Positions 10,421-23,875 of a stretch of DNA of 64,000 bases are shown piece after piece; the stretch's first letter is position 1; each line of letters opens with the position of its first letter. The DNA is taken from NCBI RefSeq assembly GCF_040712315.1, contig NC_134024.1:806001-870000 (forward strand). The letters are read 5' to 3'. The position numbers were made by a program, and so were the translations under genes. Under the pieces are notes generated by a model that was given only the letters and a program-made list of their open reading frames with translations, ran no database searches and was not told the DNA's origin. This stretch comes from Castanea sativa. Its lineage: Eukaryota > Streptophyta > Magnoliopsida > Fagales > Fagaceae.

Positions 10421-12394
10421 GTAATTATTTCATATTAGTTAATTCATTTAAGTCATTTCCTTTTTTGCTATTTTTAATTTTAGGAAATTTCGCCTGTTAT
10501 ATATATATATATATTTTTTTTTTTTTCTTTTTCCATCCAAAGAAGACTTATATAAGGACGGTTTTCTTTTTGTCACTCCTAATACTTGTGGGGTGTGGGA
10601 AAGGTCGGGTTCAAGTCTCTAAGAAAAAGCTTTATACACATTTACACTTACACTCTGTTTGTTTCGTTGAAAAACCTTCCGTAAAGATAGTTTTCCACAT
10701 TTTTCAGTGTTTGGTAGTACAAAAAAAAATTGGTCAACGAAAGATTATCTTTAGTCAACAGAAAACTCTAATAAAAATAAGGCTTATTTTTTATAGGTTG
10801 TTTTCCAAAAAAAAAAAAATTGAAAAATAATCTCTCTCTCAAGCCTCTCATCTCCTATAAATATTACATTCTTCTTTAGCCGCTTGAAACATAAATTTTT
10901 TGCTGTCTTATTGTCATCTTTAATTATTTTATCATTCTATCGTTATTTTGATTTTGTAATCTATTGTTAGTCCATATCGTTGTTATCACCATACTCTTAG
11001 GAGGGGTTGGCTAGTTGCCGAATAAGTTTCCAATTGAGAGATAATTGTTTAGCTCTAAATATTAGGATCTACGCCATTAGGAGGTCATGGGATGAATTTC
11101 AAATTGTACTGTGGGATGAATCTCTGTTCTTATCTTTTATGGACAAAATATAGCTTTTAATTATTATTTTTTTATTCATCTATGCATGACACAGGACTAC
11201 ATAAGCTTGATTTCTAGTTCCAAAGGCCTTAGAACCATCAAATAAAATTTGGTCATCAAACTAGAATAGATTGTGCAAGCATAAATTTCCTTCTATCTGA
11301 AACATGTGTAATAAAGCGATATGTATCTCTATGTAAAAACTAAATCAATGGTAACAAGTCCATTTCAAATCTTCATCCTGGTATACATAGTGAGAAGAAG
11401 TATATTGTGGGTAATCTTCTTTCATCCACTAAATATATACTATTTGAGATATTTTTGTCCATAGGACAGACAATAGGCTGCCCTCCAAAAATATTGATTC
11501 AGTCAACCACAAATACATGTTAAGAATATATGCATCCCCAGGTCAGTTTCCCATGTGTCTGACATTTAAGTTTAACCTCTATTCACTTCGTAATTGCAGA
11601 TTACTAAATTGCCCATTAGTCCAATATCTAATAAGTGTAAGTTATACTTACACATTAATGTTGGAAAATGACAAACTTTGTAGACAATGGCTGAACTTCT
11701 TTAACATCTATTCAAGCCAATTCTGATTATGTAGGTGCATTTTGTTAGAATTTGGACGTGTCAATTTGGACAATTTGGCATTTTGGTATTTATCAAACAT
11801 TTGTACTAGATTATTTTGTAGGTTAAACTATTTGGCCTATGTGGCATTTTGAACTATTTAAAATGGAGCTTATGGTTATTTTGAATTATGAGAATTACTA
11901 TTCATATATATAAGTAAAATGATTGATAGAAATCATGAAAATTGAACAACTATTTTTTATTGTATTTATTGTCAAAATTTTAGTATGAAAACCAAATTCA
12001 TTCTTGGTTTTTTTATTTATTTATATTGATTACATTAGTTGATTTACATAATACACGTTTTAAATTATATATGAAATGTTATAAAAAATTTATGCATACC
12101 AAACACCATAAAACATTCTTAAGCACATTTTCAAGGTTGTTACCAAACACCGGAAAATGATATAGTTTTCCAGAAAATGCTCTTTGAAAAATGAATCATT
12201 TTCCAAAAAACATTAATGCTAAAACAAACAGAGCGTTAAATTATTTCTTATCAAACAAAAAAAAATGATTGTTTTCTTTTTTTCCCCGACTAACCTGTAA
12301 TTTATTATTGTTTGCTGCACTTATCAAAGGAATTTAGTTACACCATTTCATATTTACTCACAGTGATGTAATTTTATGTTCAATCTGTTGGCAG
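10421..12394 (+). other. HisRS pseudogene intron, mostly filled by a transposon
   Basis: It begins with the donor GTAATT at 10421 and ends with acceptor GGCAG at 12394. About 10545-10630 contains GGTTCAAGTCTCT, reminiscent of a tRNA-type B box, perhaps a SINE scrap. The rest is the Harbinger-like element at 10651-12235 and short AT-rich flanks. Confidence 0.6.
10651..12235. mobile_element. Non-autonomous PIF/Harbinger-like element, 1.59 kb
   Basis: The ends are inverted: the left end starts CACTCTGTTTGTTT and the reverse complement of the right end starts CGCTCTGTTTGTTT. Similarity continues inward for about 80 bp ('TTTTCCA...GTGTTTGGTA'). Both sides are flanked by TTA (10648-10650 and 12236-12238), the 3-bp TWA duplication typical of PIF/Harbinger and Tourist elements. 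No transposase ORF is visible inside. Confidence 0.8.
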
Positions 12395-13034
12395 GGTGGA
12401 GAACTTTGTTCTTTGAGATACGACTTAACCGTACCATTTGCTAGGTATGTGGCTATGAATGGTCTCACATCATTTAAAAGGTACCAGATAGCTAAGGTTT
12501 ACAGGAGGTACAACCCATCTAAGGGAAGATACCGTGAATTTTACCAGTGCGATTTAGACATTGCAGGCCAATATGAAAAAATGGGACCAGATTTTGAGAT
12601 TGTTAAAATTTTGAAAGAACTCCTTGATGAACTGCAAATTGGAGATTATGAGGTAACCTCATTTTTTAACCCACCTATCCTTATTGTTAGTAGAGAGTTT
12701 GACATTTAAATTTATTATGGATTATATATTATACTGTATTTTGTCTTTGATATTAGTATTGACTTGTTATGCATGTTTCACTTGTATTGGATGCATGCCT
12801 CCTATCCTCATAGATGCTATTTATTGCCATCTGATGGCAGCAATGTCACTGAGTTTGTCTTGAAAGTTTTAACCATTACCTGGTCAATGGTGCTAATTCA
12901 ATATGTTTAATCACATATTGTGGTTTAAGACAATCCATAAATATGATACGATAAAGAATGAGCAAATGAGCAAGGCCCAGTTGAATGAACTGATTTATTG
13001 ATTTTGTGATAAAGACCTTCTTCAAAGTGTGTTC

Positions 13035-13138
<104 letters not shown>

Positions 13139-15272
13139 TAATTTCCTATTCTTCTACAGATAAAATTGAATCATCGGAAGTTACTTGATGGAATGTTGGA
13201 CATATGTGGAGTGCCACTGGAAAAATTCAGAACCATATGTTCAAGTATTGACAAGTTAGATAAGCAACCTTTTGAGCAGATAAAGAAGGAAATGGTAAGA
13301 ACACTTGTATGCAAATAGTGCTGTCTTACTTGGTTATTATTAATAGGAGCAATAGCCTATCTAGTTGTTAGCATTTCATTATTATAAGGATAATTCTGTG
13401 ATCATCTTTTTGTAAATATGTTGGATTAGTAATTTTGAGCCTAATTTTTACTCTACTGTAATTTAATAGGGAAGCTTGCATATACATTCTTTTTACTTGA
13501 GCTTTTCTCTTTGCAATAATATTTATAAATGAAATGTTGGATTAATAATTTAATTGTGTATTCCATTTATATCATTGCATAAATTTTAGTGTTTGGTTAT
13601 ATATTTCTTGTTAATTATTGTTAGGTGGAGGAGAAGGGCTAGCTTATCTGTTGAGACAGCAGATGAAATTGGCACTTTTGTGAAGGAAAGGGGACAGCCG
13701 CTTTGGAACTATTATCTAAGCTTAAGCAGCAGGGCAGCAAGTTCTTAGGACACAATGGATCTGTTGATGCGCTGAATGACCTAGAGATTTTATTTAAAGC
13801 TCTTGAAGTGTCAAAGTGTATTGACAAAGTGGTTTTTGACTTGAGTCTTGCCAGAGGCCTTGATTATTATACTGGAGTCATATTTGAGGCTGTTTTTAAA
13901 GGTGGTGCCCAGGTAATTTTTTAAGAAACATCCTTTTTTTTTTTTTCATTTCATTTTTTTTTCTTCCTTGTGAATCCATATTATTATCGGTGACACTTTA
14001 ATTGCTGATCCTCCTATAATGATGCCCAAGGATCTTTTCACTTATTGAACTGGGAGAATTTTTTTAAATGGTTTATTACCATATTAGTTGTGATCTGAAC
14101 TGGTAAATTTGACTGGCCAAAACTCTAGAAGAACAAGTGGACATTGAATTATTGTGATAATTCAACATGGCAGTGATATGTGCCTATGCTCTAATTTAAA
14201 GAGCACGCTTGAACAGCGCATTCCATCCTATCAGATTGCTGTTGATATATGCGTGGCTGGTCTTTTCTCAATTCTTTTTTTTTTCTTTATTATTGAAACT
14301 TGTGTGACGAAGTTTGGATGGCAGTAATGTTGTATGTCCATTTATATCTGATATGTTTAAAGATCCTAGTGCTGCTGTAGAAGCTTATGAATTATTGTTC
14401 TTAATTTGCTTTGTCTTTACTCCTATGTATTTTATGATCCTGTGACAATCGTATAGTTCTATGACATGGATCATTTTCAGTCTCTAGAGTTTTGATTATT
14501 TCAACCATTAACTTGTGTTGTCTAATTTCTGGGGGTAGGAAAGATGATTTCTCCATAAGGAAGCTTCATGTTACTGTTTTTGTTTATACGAGTGTTGTGG
14601 GGTGACAACTGTGATGAAGGAGGAGGTTGGAAAAGGATTGTGGAAAGAAAAGAGAGAAATTGAGTCATGAAATGAAAAAGTCTTTATGAACTTGTTCAAA
14701 AAAAATGTCACAGTTGTTATGAAGTGTGAAAAATAAAGTTGAGAAGCTTGAAATTTTTAAGTCCCAGAGTTGACATTAAAAGGGAATGTCAATAGTTAAT
14801 ATTTCATAATTCTTTTTGGGTGGATTTAAATTTTCATCATGTAGAATAGTGTGATCTAGTAATTACTGCATTTCATTTGCTTCATGTGTTTCCAGGAAAA
14901 TGTGTGCATGTTTATGCTTGTGTTTTAAGTACTGATGATGTGATTTGCTTGTGCATGTCCTCAGGTTAGGTTCAATTGCTGCTGGTGGACGTTATGACAA
15001 CCTTATTGGTATGTTTGGTGCGAAGCAGGTTCCAGCAGTTGGTGTTAGTCTTGGAATTGAGCGGGTATTTGCTATAATGGAGCAGCTACAGAAAGACCAG
15101 AGCCAGGTGATAATAATACTTTATAATATACCTATATGATCCTCGACTTTCTAATATTTTTGGCTAGCAACTCAAGTTTAGTAATCTAGCACCCTGGTGG
15201 TGTGTCTGATGAGTTCTTTCATTCCTTTTGGGTGTTTTGGCAGGCACCTCGTGCAACAAAGACTGAAGTTCT

Positions 15273-16651
15273 AAATAAGCGGTATCTAAAAACACACCTA
15301 ATCAATCAATCAATCAATATATATGTAAAAACAGAGACCTCATGCGAGAGAGTATGAGGTTCCGCCATGTGACGCACTCTCTGAAGAGAATTGAGATACC
15401 TATATTAGAGATAAAAAAAAAATTTAAAATGGAGACTCTTTATTTCCTTTAGTTCAATGTTTTAAGACTAATTTTTGTTACATTTTGTATTCAATGTTTT
15501 AAGACTACTATTTATTTTATTTGGTTCAATGTTTCAAGACATTTCATCTCTCACACACACAAAAAACTCTTTGCATTTTCATTCATCATTTTCGCTTTTA
15601 CTCCTTCATATACATATGTTCATAGCCTTTCATATCCTCCTATCTCAAATACACTTATGAAAAAAATTATGTCATTTAGTTTTAACCTTTCAATGACACT
15701 TACATAACTCCAACGTTATAGTATCATTTGATTGTAACCCGTATGAGTAGGCTAAGACCAAGTGAGGGGGCTTGCGTTTTTTATTCAATGACGGTAGCTT
15801 ACGATTTTGATGTTGAAGTCAAACATTGTAGATTTTGTGAAGGTTATGATTGCTTGGAGTCTTTGGATGTTTGAGATTTTGGTTTGGGAAAGTTATAAAT
15901 GTATTTTATTTTAAAACTAAAGAAAAAGAAAAAGAAAAAGAAACATTCTAATTGATTATTTATGAGGTGAGCTTTTTTTTCTTTCTTTTTTTAAATTTTG
16001 AGTTAGAATTCATAATTTGTAGATTTCTTTGTATGTAGCCATAGTGGCAAAAACAAAAATCCATGGTGAATTAAAAGTATTTTTTGCTTTTTTTTTAAGC
16101 ATACAAAAGCCCAACTAAAGTCAATTGAATTTTGATAAATGAACGTATTTTTAGCAAATTTCTCTTTGTTTAATCACGTTCTCTTTATGTTGATACTTAC
16201 AAATGATTTCCTTAATTCCATTAAGATAATTTATTGGGTGTTTATGACCAAGGTCTCCATATTTGGTTGTAAGAATAGAGTGATTAAGAAAGTGTTTAGT
16301 AAGTTGCTTAAATTTATGTAATTTTAGGATATGAAAGTATTTTACATTTTGAATTCTTATTTGTAGATTTCAAAATCATTTAATCAGTTTGAAAATTAAA
16401 ATCTACTTTTAATGGTAAATATTATAATATATTATAATCTTACAATGTTATACAATTTTTAAAATAAATTATGAATTAAAAAAATCAAGTTTCAAAGTAT
16501 TTAACAATATTGTAAACAAATATAAATATTATACAACAAAATAAATATTAAGCATTATATATAAATTTTAATATACATATATATATATATATATATATAA
16601 ATAATTTCAAATAAAATTATAAAGTAATTGGCACATCGCGAGATATCACCT
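15273..16651. mobile_element. 1.38-kb AT-rich insertion in a late HisRS exon
   Basis: HisRS coding sequence stops after '...KTEVL' at 15272 and resumes as 'SIVGDDLTQAAEL' near 16655, so everything between is inserted. The left edge reads AATAAGCGGTATCTAAAAACACACC, of which AATAAGCGGTAT closely matches the right end of the MITE at 45768-45985. The right end shows no matching terminus, so this is probably nested or partly deleted. It also contains (AT)n near 16575 and a (CAAT)n stretch near 15300. Confidence 0.65.
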
Positions 16652-16926
16652 AATTAGTATAGTGGGGGATGACTTGACTCAAGCTGCAGAGCTGGTAAGT
16701 GAGCTGTGGAATGCCAAAGTGAAAGCCGAATATTTTGTTAATAAAAGGGTGATGAAGCACATTGACCGTGCTAGAGAGTCGAGGATTACTATGGATGGTT
16801 ATTGTGGGTGAACGGGAAATGAATGAAGGGATTGTTATATGAAAAGACATTGATGAGGCTGCTAAAGAAGATAAAATTCCTAGAAGCAGTCTTGTCGAAG
16901 AACTTAAGAGACGGTTGAACCCATGA

Positions 16927-17878
16927 AATTAATATTTGGCCGAAAGGCACAATTGACAACTCCAATGAAATAATATGATGGCCATACAGGAAATATTTGA
17001 GTGTTTAATTAAAAAGAAATGATATCTACCCAATATTTTTATAATATTTTTTAACAAATTTTAAAAGACAGATTGTTATTAATTGTTATTATTGAGGCAA
17101 AAAAATAATTTTAGTGTTAGGTTCAAATTTAAACCAATAACAACTAATCACTTATAATTTATTGTAAAAATATTATAAAAATATTATGAACGTAACGTCT
17201 CTTTTAATTAAAATTCTCCACTCGAGTTCATTTGATGACGATGGTTTATTGGAAATCTAGGGGTGGATTAAAATTCTACACTCGAGTTCATTTTATGACG
17301 ATGGTTTATTGGGAATCTAGGGGTGGGGTCTAGTTCTACCAGTCTTTTTACGGCCTAACTTTGTTGACACTTCAAAATCATGAAGTTCGGTATTGATGAT
17401 GAAAGTAATGAAACGCATTAAAATAAAGATGCAAAAAGGGTGTGCTTAAAGTCAATTGAGTTGCTAAGCTGAGCTAATTTGGCGGCAAAACTTAAATGCA
17501 TCTGTTATATTTTGTGGGGGATGAAGTACAACATTAATTAAAAGATCAACTGTTTCAACAATTATCACTTCTTTTTTTTTGAAACTTTTTAAATCTGCAA
17601 GGTCCATGCTGCATTGCCTTTTAATATATATTTATATACCCACATTATGTACTCTATATATCCATATACTTTTGCTTTTTTCTTTTAATAAATTTTTATA
17701 AAACTATATACTTTTGCTTATTAAAAGACATTCTATAATTCATACAATCATACTAGAATGCTACAATATATGATTTCTCTATTCACTATCACTCACATTC
17801 CTCAGAACACAGTATAAATAATTTGTTTGTTAGATTCACCTGCATGTAATTTTCAATGACATTAATTTAAGTTAATGT
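16927..17878. other. AT-rich intergenic DNA with a two-copy 60-bp direct repeat
   Basis: A 60-bp unit containing CACTCGAGTTCATTT and GATGACGATGGTTTATTGG occurs twice in tandem (about 17209-17268 and 17269-17328) with few differences. Nothing else recognisable is seen and no gene is supported. Confidence 0.6.
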
Positions 17879-18394
17879 AATACCATCTGTTAGTTAAATT
17901 TTGTGCATAGTTTGGTAGTTAATATTAGGGGCGGTGCCACCTTAAGGCTAGGTGGTTCCAGGACCACCCTAACTTAAATTTATTTATATATATAATAATT
18001 TTAAAAAAATTTATTTGTCTACCCTTAAAAAAAAATTTGGGAACACCATCAGTTTTTTTATACCAATAAAATAAAATTTTGCTCTATAATTTATTCTACA
18101 TTCAGTAGATGAATGATTGCTTGGTTGTGTACATTGAAAGAAATGTAGTCTGTAGTATTGGTAATGAGACTATCATGCAACGATTTCAAAATATAAAAAT
18201 TCGTATAATGCAATTGTTAACTTTTTGTATTTGCGTATTTTTTTATTGTTCTTGTTGTCAATATATGAATTTCTTTTTTTATTAGATTGTATAATTTATA
18301 CTTCTTAAAGAACACCCTAAGAAAAATTCCTAGAGCTGCCACTTGTTAACATAATACCATTTGTTAGTAAAATTTTGTGCATAGTTTGGTCCCT
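17871..18394. repeat. ~50-bp direct repeats flanking an hAT-like MITE
   Basis: The segment AATACCAT[C/T]TGTTAG...TTTTGTGCATAGTTTGGT occurs at about 17878-17926 and 18352-18390. Between them lies a ~415-bp AT-rich insert (about 17926-18344). Its ends, AGGGGCGGTGCCACC and the reverse complement CAAGTGGCAGCTCTAG, resemble degenerate hAT-type termini. The flanking 8-mers TTAATATT and TTAACATA are similar but not identical, so the duplication reading is tentative. Confidence 0.5.
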
Positions 18395-19510
18395 TTCAAC
18401 TGATAGATGAAAATAGTTAGGTGAAAATAGAAAGGAAAAAAAAAACTACTAATTGAAAAATCATTCCTAGCCGATCGAAAAATAGAATTTTAGAAGTTGA
18501 TTCCAACGAGGAAAGAGAAGTACCTAGACGCCAAAGTTGCCCATAAAATCCAACAAAACAACCTAATAATAGTACAAAACCGACTTTTACCTGAGAATAA
18601 TATTGCGTCTATAACACTTTTACAACGATTTCACAACAAACTATAGGTGACAAATTATTACTATTTTTTGTCAACCATTGAAAAGTTTTTTCGCCTACTT
18701 GTAACAGTTAATACGACTTATCACTTAAAATTTGTTGCAAAATCGTTATAAAGATGTATTTCTCTTTACCCAAGCCATCATCAAACAAATTTACAAAACA
18801 ACCTAATTATTGTAAGGAATATATTAGTATCTTTGATTCTTTGGACATGAATTTTCAGTTTTGGTAGTTAACTTCTCTTTCCAAAACTTGATTCATAACC
18901 ATTAGTTTGTTTTTTGTTCAGTTAATTTAACGATTAAACTAATTGAAATCCATAATTTATGGTAATTGCATTCTATAAGTCTCCAAAACATTGTTCATAA
19001 ATCTTTCCAAAATTTGAGCAATACAGAAAATTGCCAACAACAATTTGTGAGCTTATCAAAAAACCATGCTACTCTATCCACATTAAACTATTGTGGGTTG
19101 TCCAGTTCCCCCACCCCTGTCAAGAAAAGGATATATCGTACTTCTCCACCGGGGTAATATTCCACTAGGACCACAACCTGTGCTCTCTCACTCAACCACA
19201 TTACGTGTCTCTACCTCATTGGTATATTTGCCAACTAAGTAATTAAATTCTAATCTTATTGTGAAAACAAAAATTGCCCTTTAGATTGAGAAAATCTAAA
19301 ACAGTATCCAATACCTACTGCTTTCTATTTGTACAGGTTTGGTTACCAAAAGAAACTACCAAAAAAACTAAAACAAAAACAAAAACAAAGAAACAACCTT
19401 CTTGGTTTCATAGTTTAGGGTTAGGGATTTTGTTTTTGCTTTTGTTTATTTTTTGTGTTTGATTTTTTTCCAAACACAAACTCTAAAAAAAAAAAAAAAT
19501 TCAAGAAAAG
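18395..19510 (+). promoter_or_regulatory. Upstream region and 5' leader of the 19511 gene
   Basis: AT-rich sequence without a supported gene. The last ~150 bp before the ATG are A- and T-run rich (A-run 19485-19499) and probably contain the 5' UTR. I cannot place a transcription start with confidence. Confidence 0.35.
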
Positions 19511-22335
19511 ATGGAAGGAGAGCTTCAAGACTGGGAGGTTCTTCCCAACTCGGAGAGTGGCGTGGTTGACTCGTCCGAGTTAGATGAATCAAATCAGAGA
19601 GAATTTGAGGGAATCGAAGGTGACTCGGAGGGGATGATTAGGTCTGATTACTTCTCGCTGGAGAATCAGGAGAGGTATGCAAAGACTGTTATTGTTGCCG
19701 CGAGCGAGGCTGGTGACTCGGTTGAGTCAGACAATCCGAGTTGGGTTGATCCCGGATCGGAGACTCGGTTTGCAAATAAGAGCTCGGGCGAGTTCTGGTC
19801 CGATTCGAGCAGCGATCGTTCTGACGAGCGTAAATCCGGTGACTTTGATGCTAAACAGGAACTGGGTCTTTCGGAAACTGCGAAAAGCCTAGTGGGTTTT
19901 CAAGGGATTGAAGAAATGAAAGCGGTGGATGGAAATTCGGCTAAATTCGATGACTTTGATGTGAAGAACGAATTGGGTTCTTCAGGAAATGCGAAAATCC
20001 AAGTGGGTTTTGGAGGGTTTGGTGAAATTCAGAGCCGGGATAAGGATTCGAACGAGTTCTGGGCTGGTTCTGGTGGTGATGCATTGGTTTCGATGAAATT
20101 TGGCGATGACTATGTTAAGCAAAGAGAGGAGGGGGAGTTTTCGAGTGATTTGGATGGCGGAAATGGCTCAATGATTGAGAACAAAGCTGTTGAGGTTGCA
20201 GAAGTGAAATCGGATGCGAAATCGGGCGGAGAGGGAGAGAGGAAGAGTGTGGTTTGGTGGAGGGTTCCTTTTGAATTGTTGAAGTATTGTGTTTTTAGAG
20301 TTGGCCCGGTATGGTCGTTCTCTGCGGCCGCAATGGTTATGGGATTTGTTATCTTGGGACGGAGATTGTATAAGATGAAGAGGAAGAGCCAGGGCTTGCA
20401 GCTGAAGGTTGCTGTTGATGATAAGGTCAGTTATTGCATTTTTTTGAACCCTTTTTTTTATTGTTTCTGTTGTGGTTTTTAATGAGGTCTGGGAATTGAA
20501 TATGAGAATGTGTATGAAATTATATAATACTGATATACATGTGGCTGACCCTGACTGAATCTGTTGAGGATTCATAGCTGACCCTAAAGTTTTGGCACTA
20601 AGGTTTGGTTGTTGTTGAGAATACAATTTATTACATCAGTGGCTTGCTTTCTGAGTTCCATATTTTGAACAAGATTCATAATTTTTTGTTTAGTTGGAAA
20701 ATCTAAAACCTTTGTTTTACAAAGATCATAGCTTTATTCAAAGTCTTGGAGACTACTATAGGCAATGTCTGACTTGTAGTTAGGGGTGAGAGGTAGACAA
20801 AAGTTCAATCTGAAGTTGTGGATCAAATGAGTGGCTGATGTTGTTTAAAAGATACTTTCAAGTTTTGTTCTTGCACGCATGTATTTTTGTTCAAGTTGTG
20901 TTCAAAAGATATTCCATCTATCTTTGTTCAATTTGACAAGATTGATGCAATATTCTTTTCTTCCCTCCTCAACCTTTAATATTAAAGAATTGAGGCTTAC
21001 AGCTGACTATTATCATATTTGTTTGGTTGATGCCTAGTTTAGGTGTTTTCTAGACAAAGTCTGCTCTTGAGGTAATGCTTGAAGTGCGGTAGTTTGTTAC
21101 TGAATTAATTGAATTCCATTTTCTATTTTGTTATAAGCAGTTGCTTGTACTAGCAATGACATAAACCCGTTCATAGTTGTGTATCAGGGTACATGATTTT
21201 CTTTGCATAAAGGGACATGGATTATATTTAGGACTGCAAGAGAGTTTATTTATTTTTGCACTAAAAACTCAATTATTTAGAGATCTGGTTGATGGTCAAA
21301 GTAATTCCTAAAAAGACCATTTTGGATTTCATTTTATGATCATAATAAGTAATCTTTCCTAGAAATTGCGGTCAAACAGGGGGAGACTAGTCATTCCTAG
21401 AATATTTAATAAGTAATCTTGACTCCCAGTCATCCTTGAATAGGGAACTTGACCCTTTACAGCTGGCAAGAGAAGCATCTTTTGAGTTTCTTTGATGAAT
21501 TATGTGTATCGGAGTTCTTAGAATCCATGTCATGTTTTTGTAAATTGTTACTGTAATTTTCACTTAAGCATGATCATTGACTATATTCAAATTCTTCAAT
21601 TTTTTCCCCGTTTCTATCTTGTAGCTCCTTTTTGTTCTTTTGAAAAGGGGTTAATTTACAAGAAGATTAGTTTGCATTTCTTTTCTGATTGGTAATAAAT
21701 GTTTACACAATAGTTCCACATCTAACTTATTGAAACTTGGATTGTACTTATCTGGAACTTAGTGGATCTTAATATACAGATAATGAGATAAGACTTTAAT
21801 CTATTAGTTAGATAATAAGATAAGACAACACAGTTCTGATCCATTTTCCCTTTGATTTAGAGGAAACTTGAAATATTTTTTAGTTATTTAGCAGCGAGTC
21901 ATTTTCTGAGGTTTCATTTTAATTTCATCTGGGTTTTGACATAATTGCAGAAAGCATTAAAATGATGAAATTTATCCTCATGTGCATTTGGGGAAATGTT
22001 TTTGCTTTCGTATTTGTGTGTTGTGTGGGTTGGGTGGGGTTGTTGCAGCTCCTTCTTTTTGCATTATATAATATTCAAGTAATTAATGTTTCTTAGGAAA
22101 TGTAAAATATTTGATATTTTATTTCTATTTCAAGATAAATCATATGAAATTTGATGAAAGGTGGATTGCCAAACTTGTATATTTAACTGAACTACTTTTG
22201 CAGAAGGTATCCCAATTCATGAGTCGTGCTGCACGCCTTAATGAAGCCTTTTCAGTTGTGAGGCGGGTTCCCGTTATTCGACCTGCACTTCCAGCCCCTG
22301 GTGTGGCTCCATGGCCTGTAATGAGTTTGAGATAA
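19511..22335 (+). CDS. Acidic single-pass membrane protein with N-terminal AIM/LIR-like motif (DUF6821-like)
   Basis: Two exons: 19511-20425 and 22204-22335, joined at AAG|GTCAGT and TTGCAG|AAG in phase 0, giving 348 aa. The start is the first ATG after an A-rich leader. Residues 1-245 are acidic, Ser/Gly-rich and probably disordered. D7-W8-E9-V10-L11 fits the W-x-x-L ATG8-interacting pattern with acidic neighbours. Residues about 111-186 hold two ~38-aa imperfect repeats ('DFDAKQELG' and 'DFDVKNELG', each followed by '..K..VGF.G..E'). 'VVWWRVPFELLKYCVF' (247-262) precedes one membrane helix (about 267-287) and a basic patch. Exon 2 encodes the conserved tail 'KVSQFMSRAARLNEAFSVVRR ... PWPVMSLR'. 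The C-terminal half matches a plant-specific family of unknown function that I recall as DUF6821-like. A tail-anchored topology and a role in selective autophagy are inference only. Confidence 0.85.
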
Positions 22336-22746
22336 TTTCTTATAAAATAGATAGGGGAAAGAGAAGAAGAAGCAGTGTCTACCAGTTAATATCTAAGATT
22401 TAAATGTTGCTTTGTATGAAACTGTGTGAACCACCTTTTCCTTTATGAATGAAGTCTGAAGTTGTTAAGACAGCAATGCAGCAATTCATGTACAAATGCA
22501 GATTATTGTTTCCTTGTGTACAAAGCTTTCCTTTTCTTTTACAGTATCTGAAACCTAGAATGTTTGCCATATTATTTGGTAATTGATGCATAACAAAACG
22601 CCAGCAAAAGTCTTTGAATTTGTTCAATAATATTGTTTCGGCAGGAAAAATGATCATGTGTCTTTTGTACTTAACAAGAAAAACACGATTTTCAAATGTC
22701 TTGTCCTTTATACCTAACTTCTTAGTCAAATATTTTTTTTATAGGA

Positions 22747-22786
<40 letters not shown>

Positions 22787-23028
22787 TCAAATACTATTTC
22801 TAAACTGGGCCAGGAAGCTCATGTGGTGAAGGGAAAAAGATCAAATAAAATAAAAAGAGAAACTTAAGAAAACGATAAGTGTGCCAGCTAAGATGGGAAG
22901 ATAACTAAATAATTGAGAGAAATGTTTTCTAAATGTAAATCCTAAGCTCACATCAAATGGTTTTATAGATGCATTGGTGCTCTAGTCTGTGTTTGTGTAT
23001 TTTGTTTTTTTAATTCAATATTTACAAC
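22336..23028. other. 3' UTR and spacer with (CT)n microsatellite
   Basis: The first ~250 bp after the stop at 22335 probably form the 3' UTR of the preceding gene. A CT dinucleotide tract spans about 22749-22780. No further gene is supported. Confidence 0.55.
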
Positions 23029-23875
23029 CATTGGCGGAACCAAGAATTTTGAGTTGGGGTCAAACTATTGTATCAAAATAAACTCAAATCACAAATAGAC
23101 ACTACCCTAAAAAAATCCACTTAATATATGTATGTGTATGAAAATATAAATTTTAATTTTTTTATTCTAAAGTTATATACATATACACAAAATTATCAAC
23201 TTTAATATGTATATATACATACCTAGACACAAGATCTTCTTTATAAGAGAAACTTATAATCTTCTTAAACTCCAATAAATTTACAAACATTGTATAATTG
23301 GGTATACAACATACAAAATATAGAACCAAAAAAAAGAAAAAAAGAGAATATTGTATCTTCCATCAAAGTCATGGTCAACAATAATACTTCATGTAATAAA
23401 CTTCATCAATTATTATTTTTATAGCAAAATTATTTATAATTTCCTTTTTAATATATAAATTGTTTGCAAAACTTCATCCATGTTTGACAAATCAAAATCA
23501 TAATATTATAATTGAAGTCTTATATGAGCTGTTTTTTTTTCTTAATAAAATCTTGAGAATAGAAAATTTCAACCAAATTGCATATATTATCAATGTTGAA
23601 TTATTTGAATGCACTAATAGGATTTGAAATTGAGCTAGAAATTTGGGGCTCCACTATTTATTTACCAAACTTACTACTTAATTATTTCATTTTATTGCAA
23701 CTGTATATAAAATCTAAACTCTCTTTTTTTGGGAAGGATTACTGGATTTGTTGATCAATGCTTTCTTTTGGAGGGGGCCAACTTTTTTTTTTTTCATATA
23801 ACCTTTAAATATTTATTAAATATACATATATTTGTAAAAAAACGTAAGAACATTTTTCATGTGGCTCCGCCACTG
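23029..23875. mobile_element. hAT-like non-autonomous transposon, 847 bp
   Basis: The termini are CATTGGCGGAACCAAG on the left and, reverse-complemented, CAGTGGCGGAGCCACA on the right. An exact 8-bp direct repeat TTTACAAC flanks it (23021-23028 and 23876-23883), as expected for hAT elements. The interior is AT-rich without a coding region. Confidence 0.8.

Noticed and set aside
20168..20626. 152-codon minus-strand open frame
   Set aside because: Lies opposite the exon of the 348-aa membrane-protein gene and continues into its intron; no motif.
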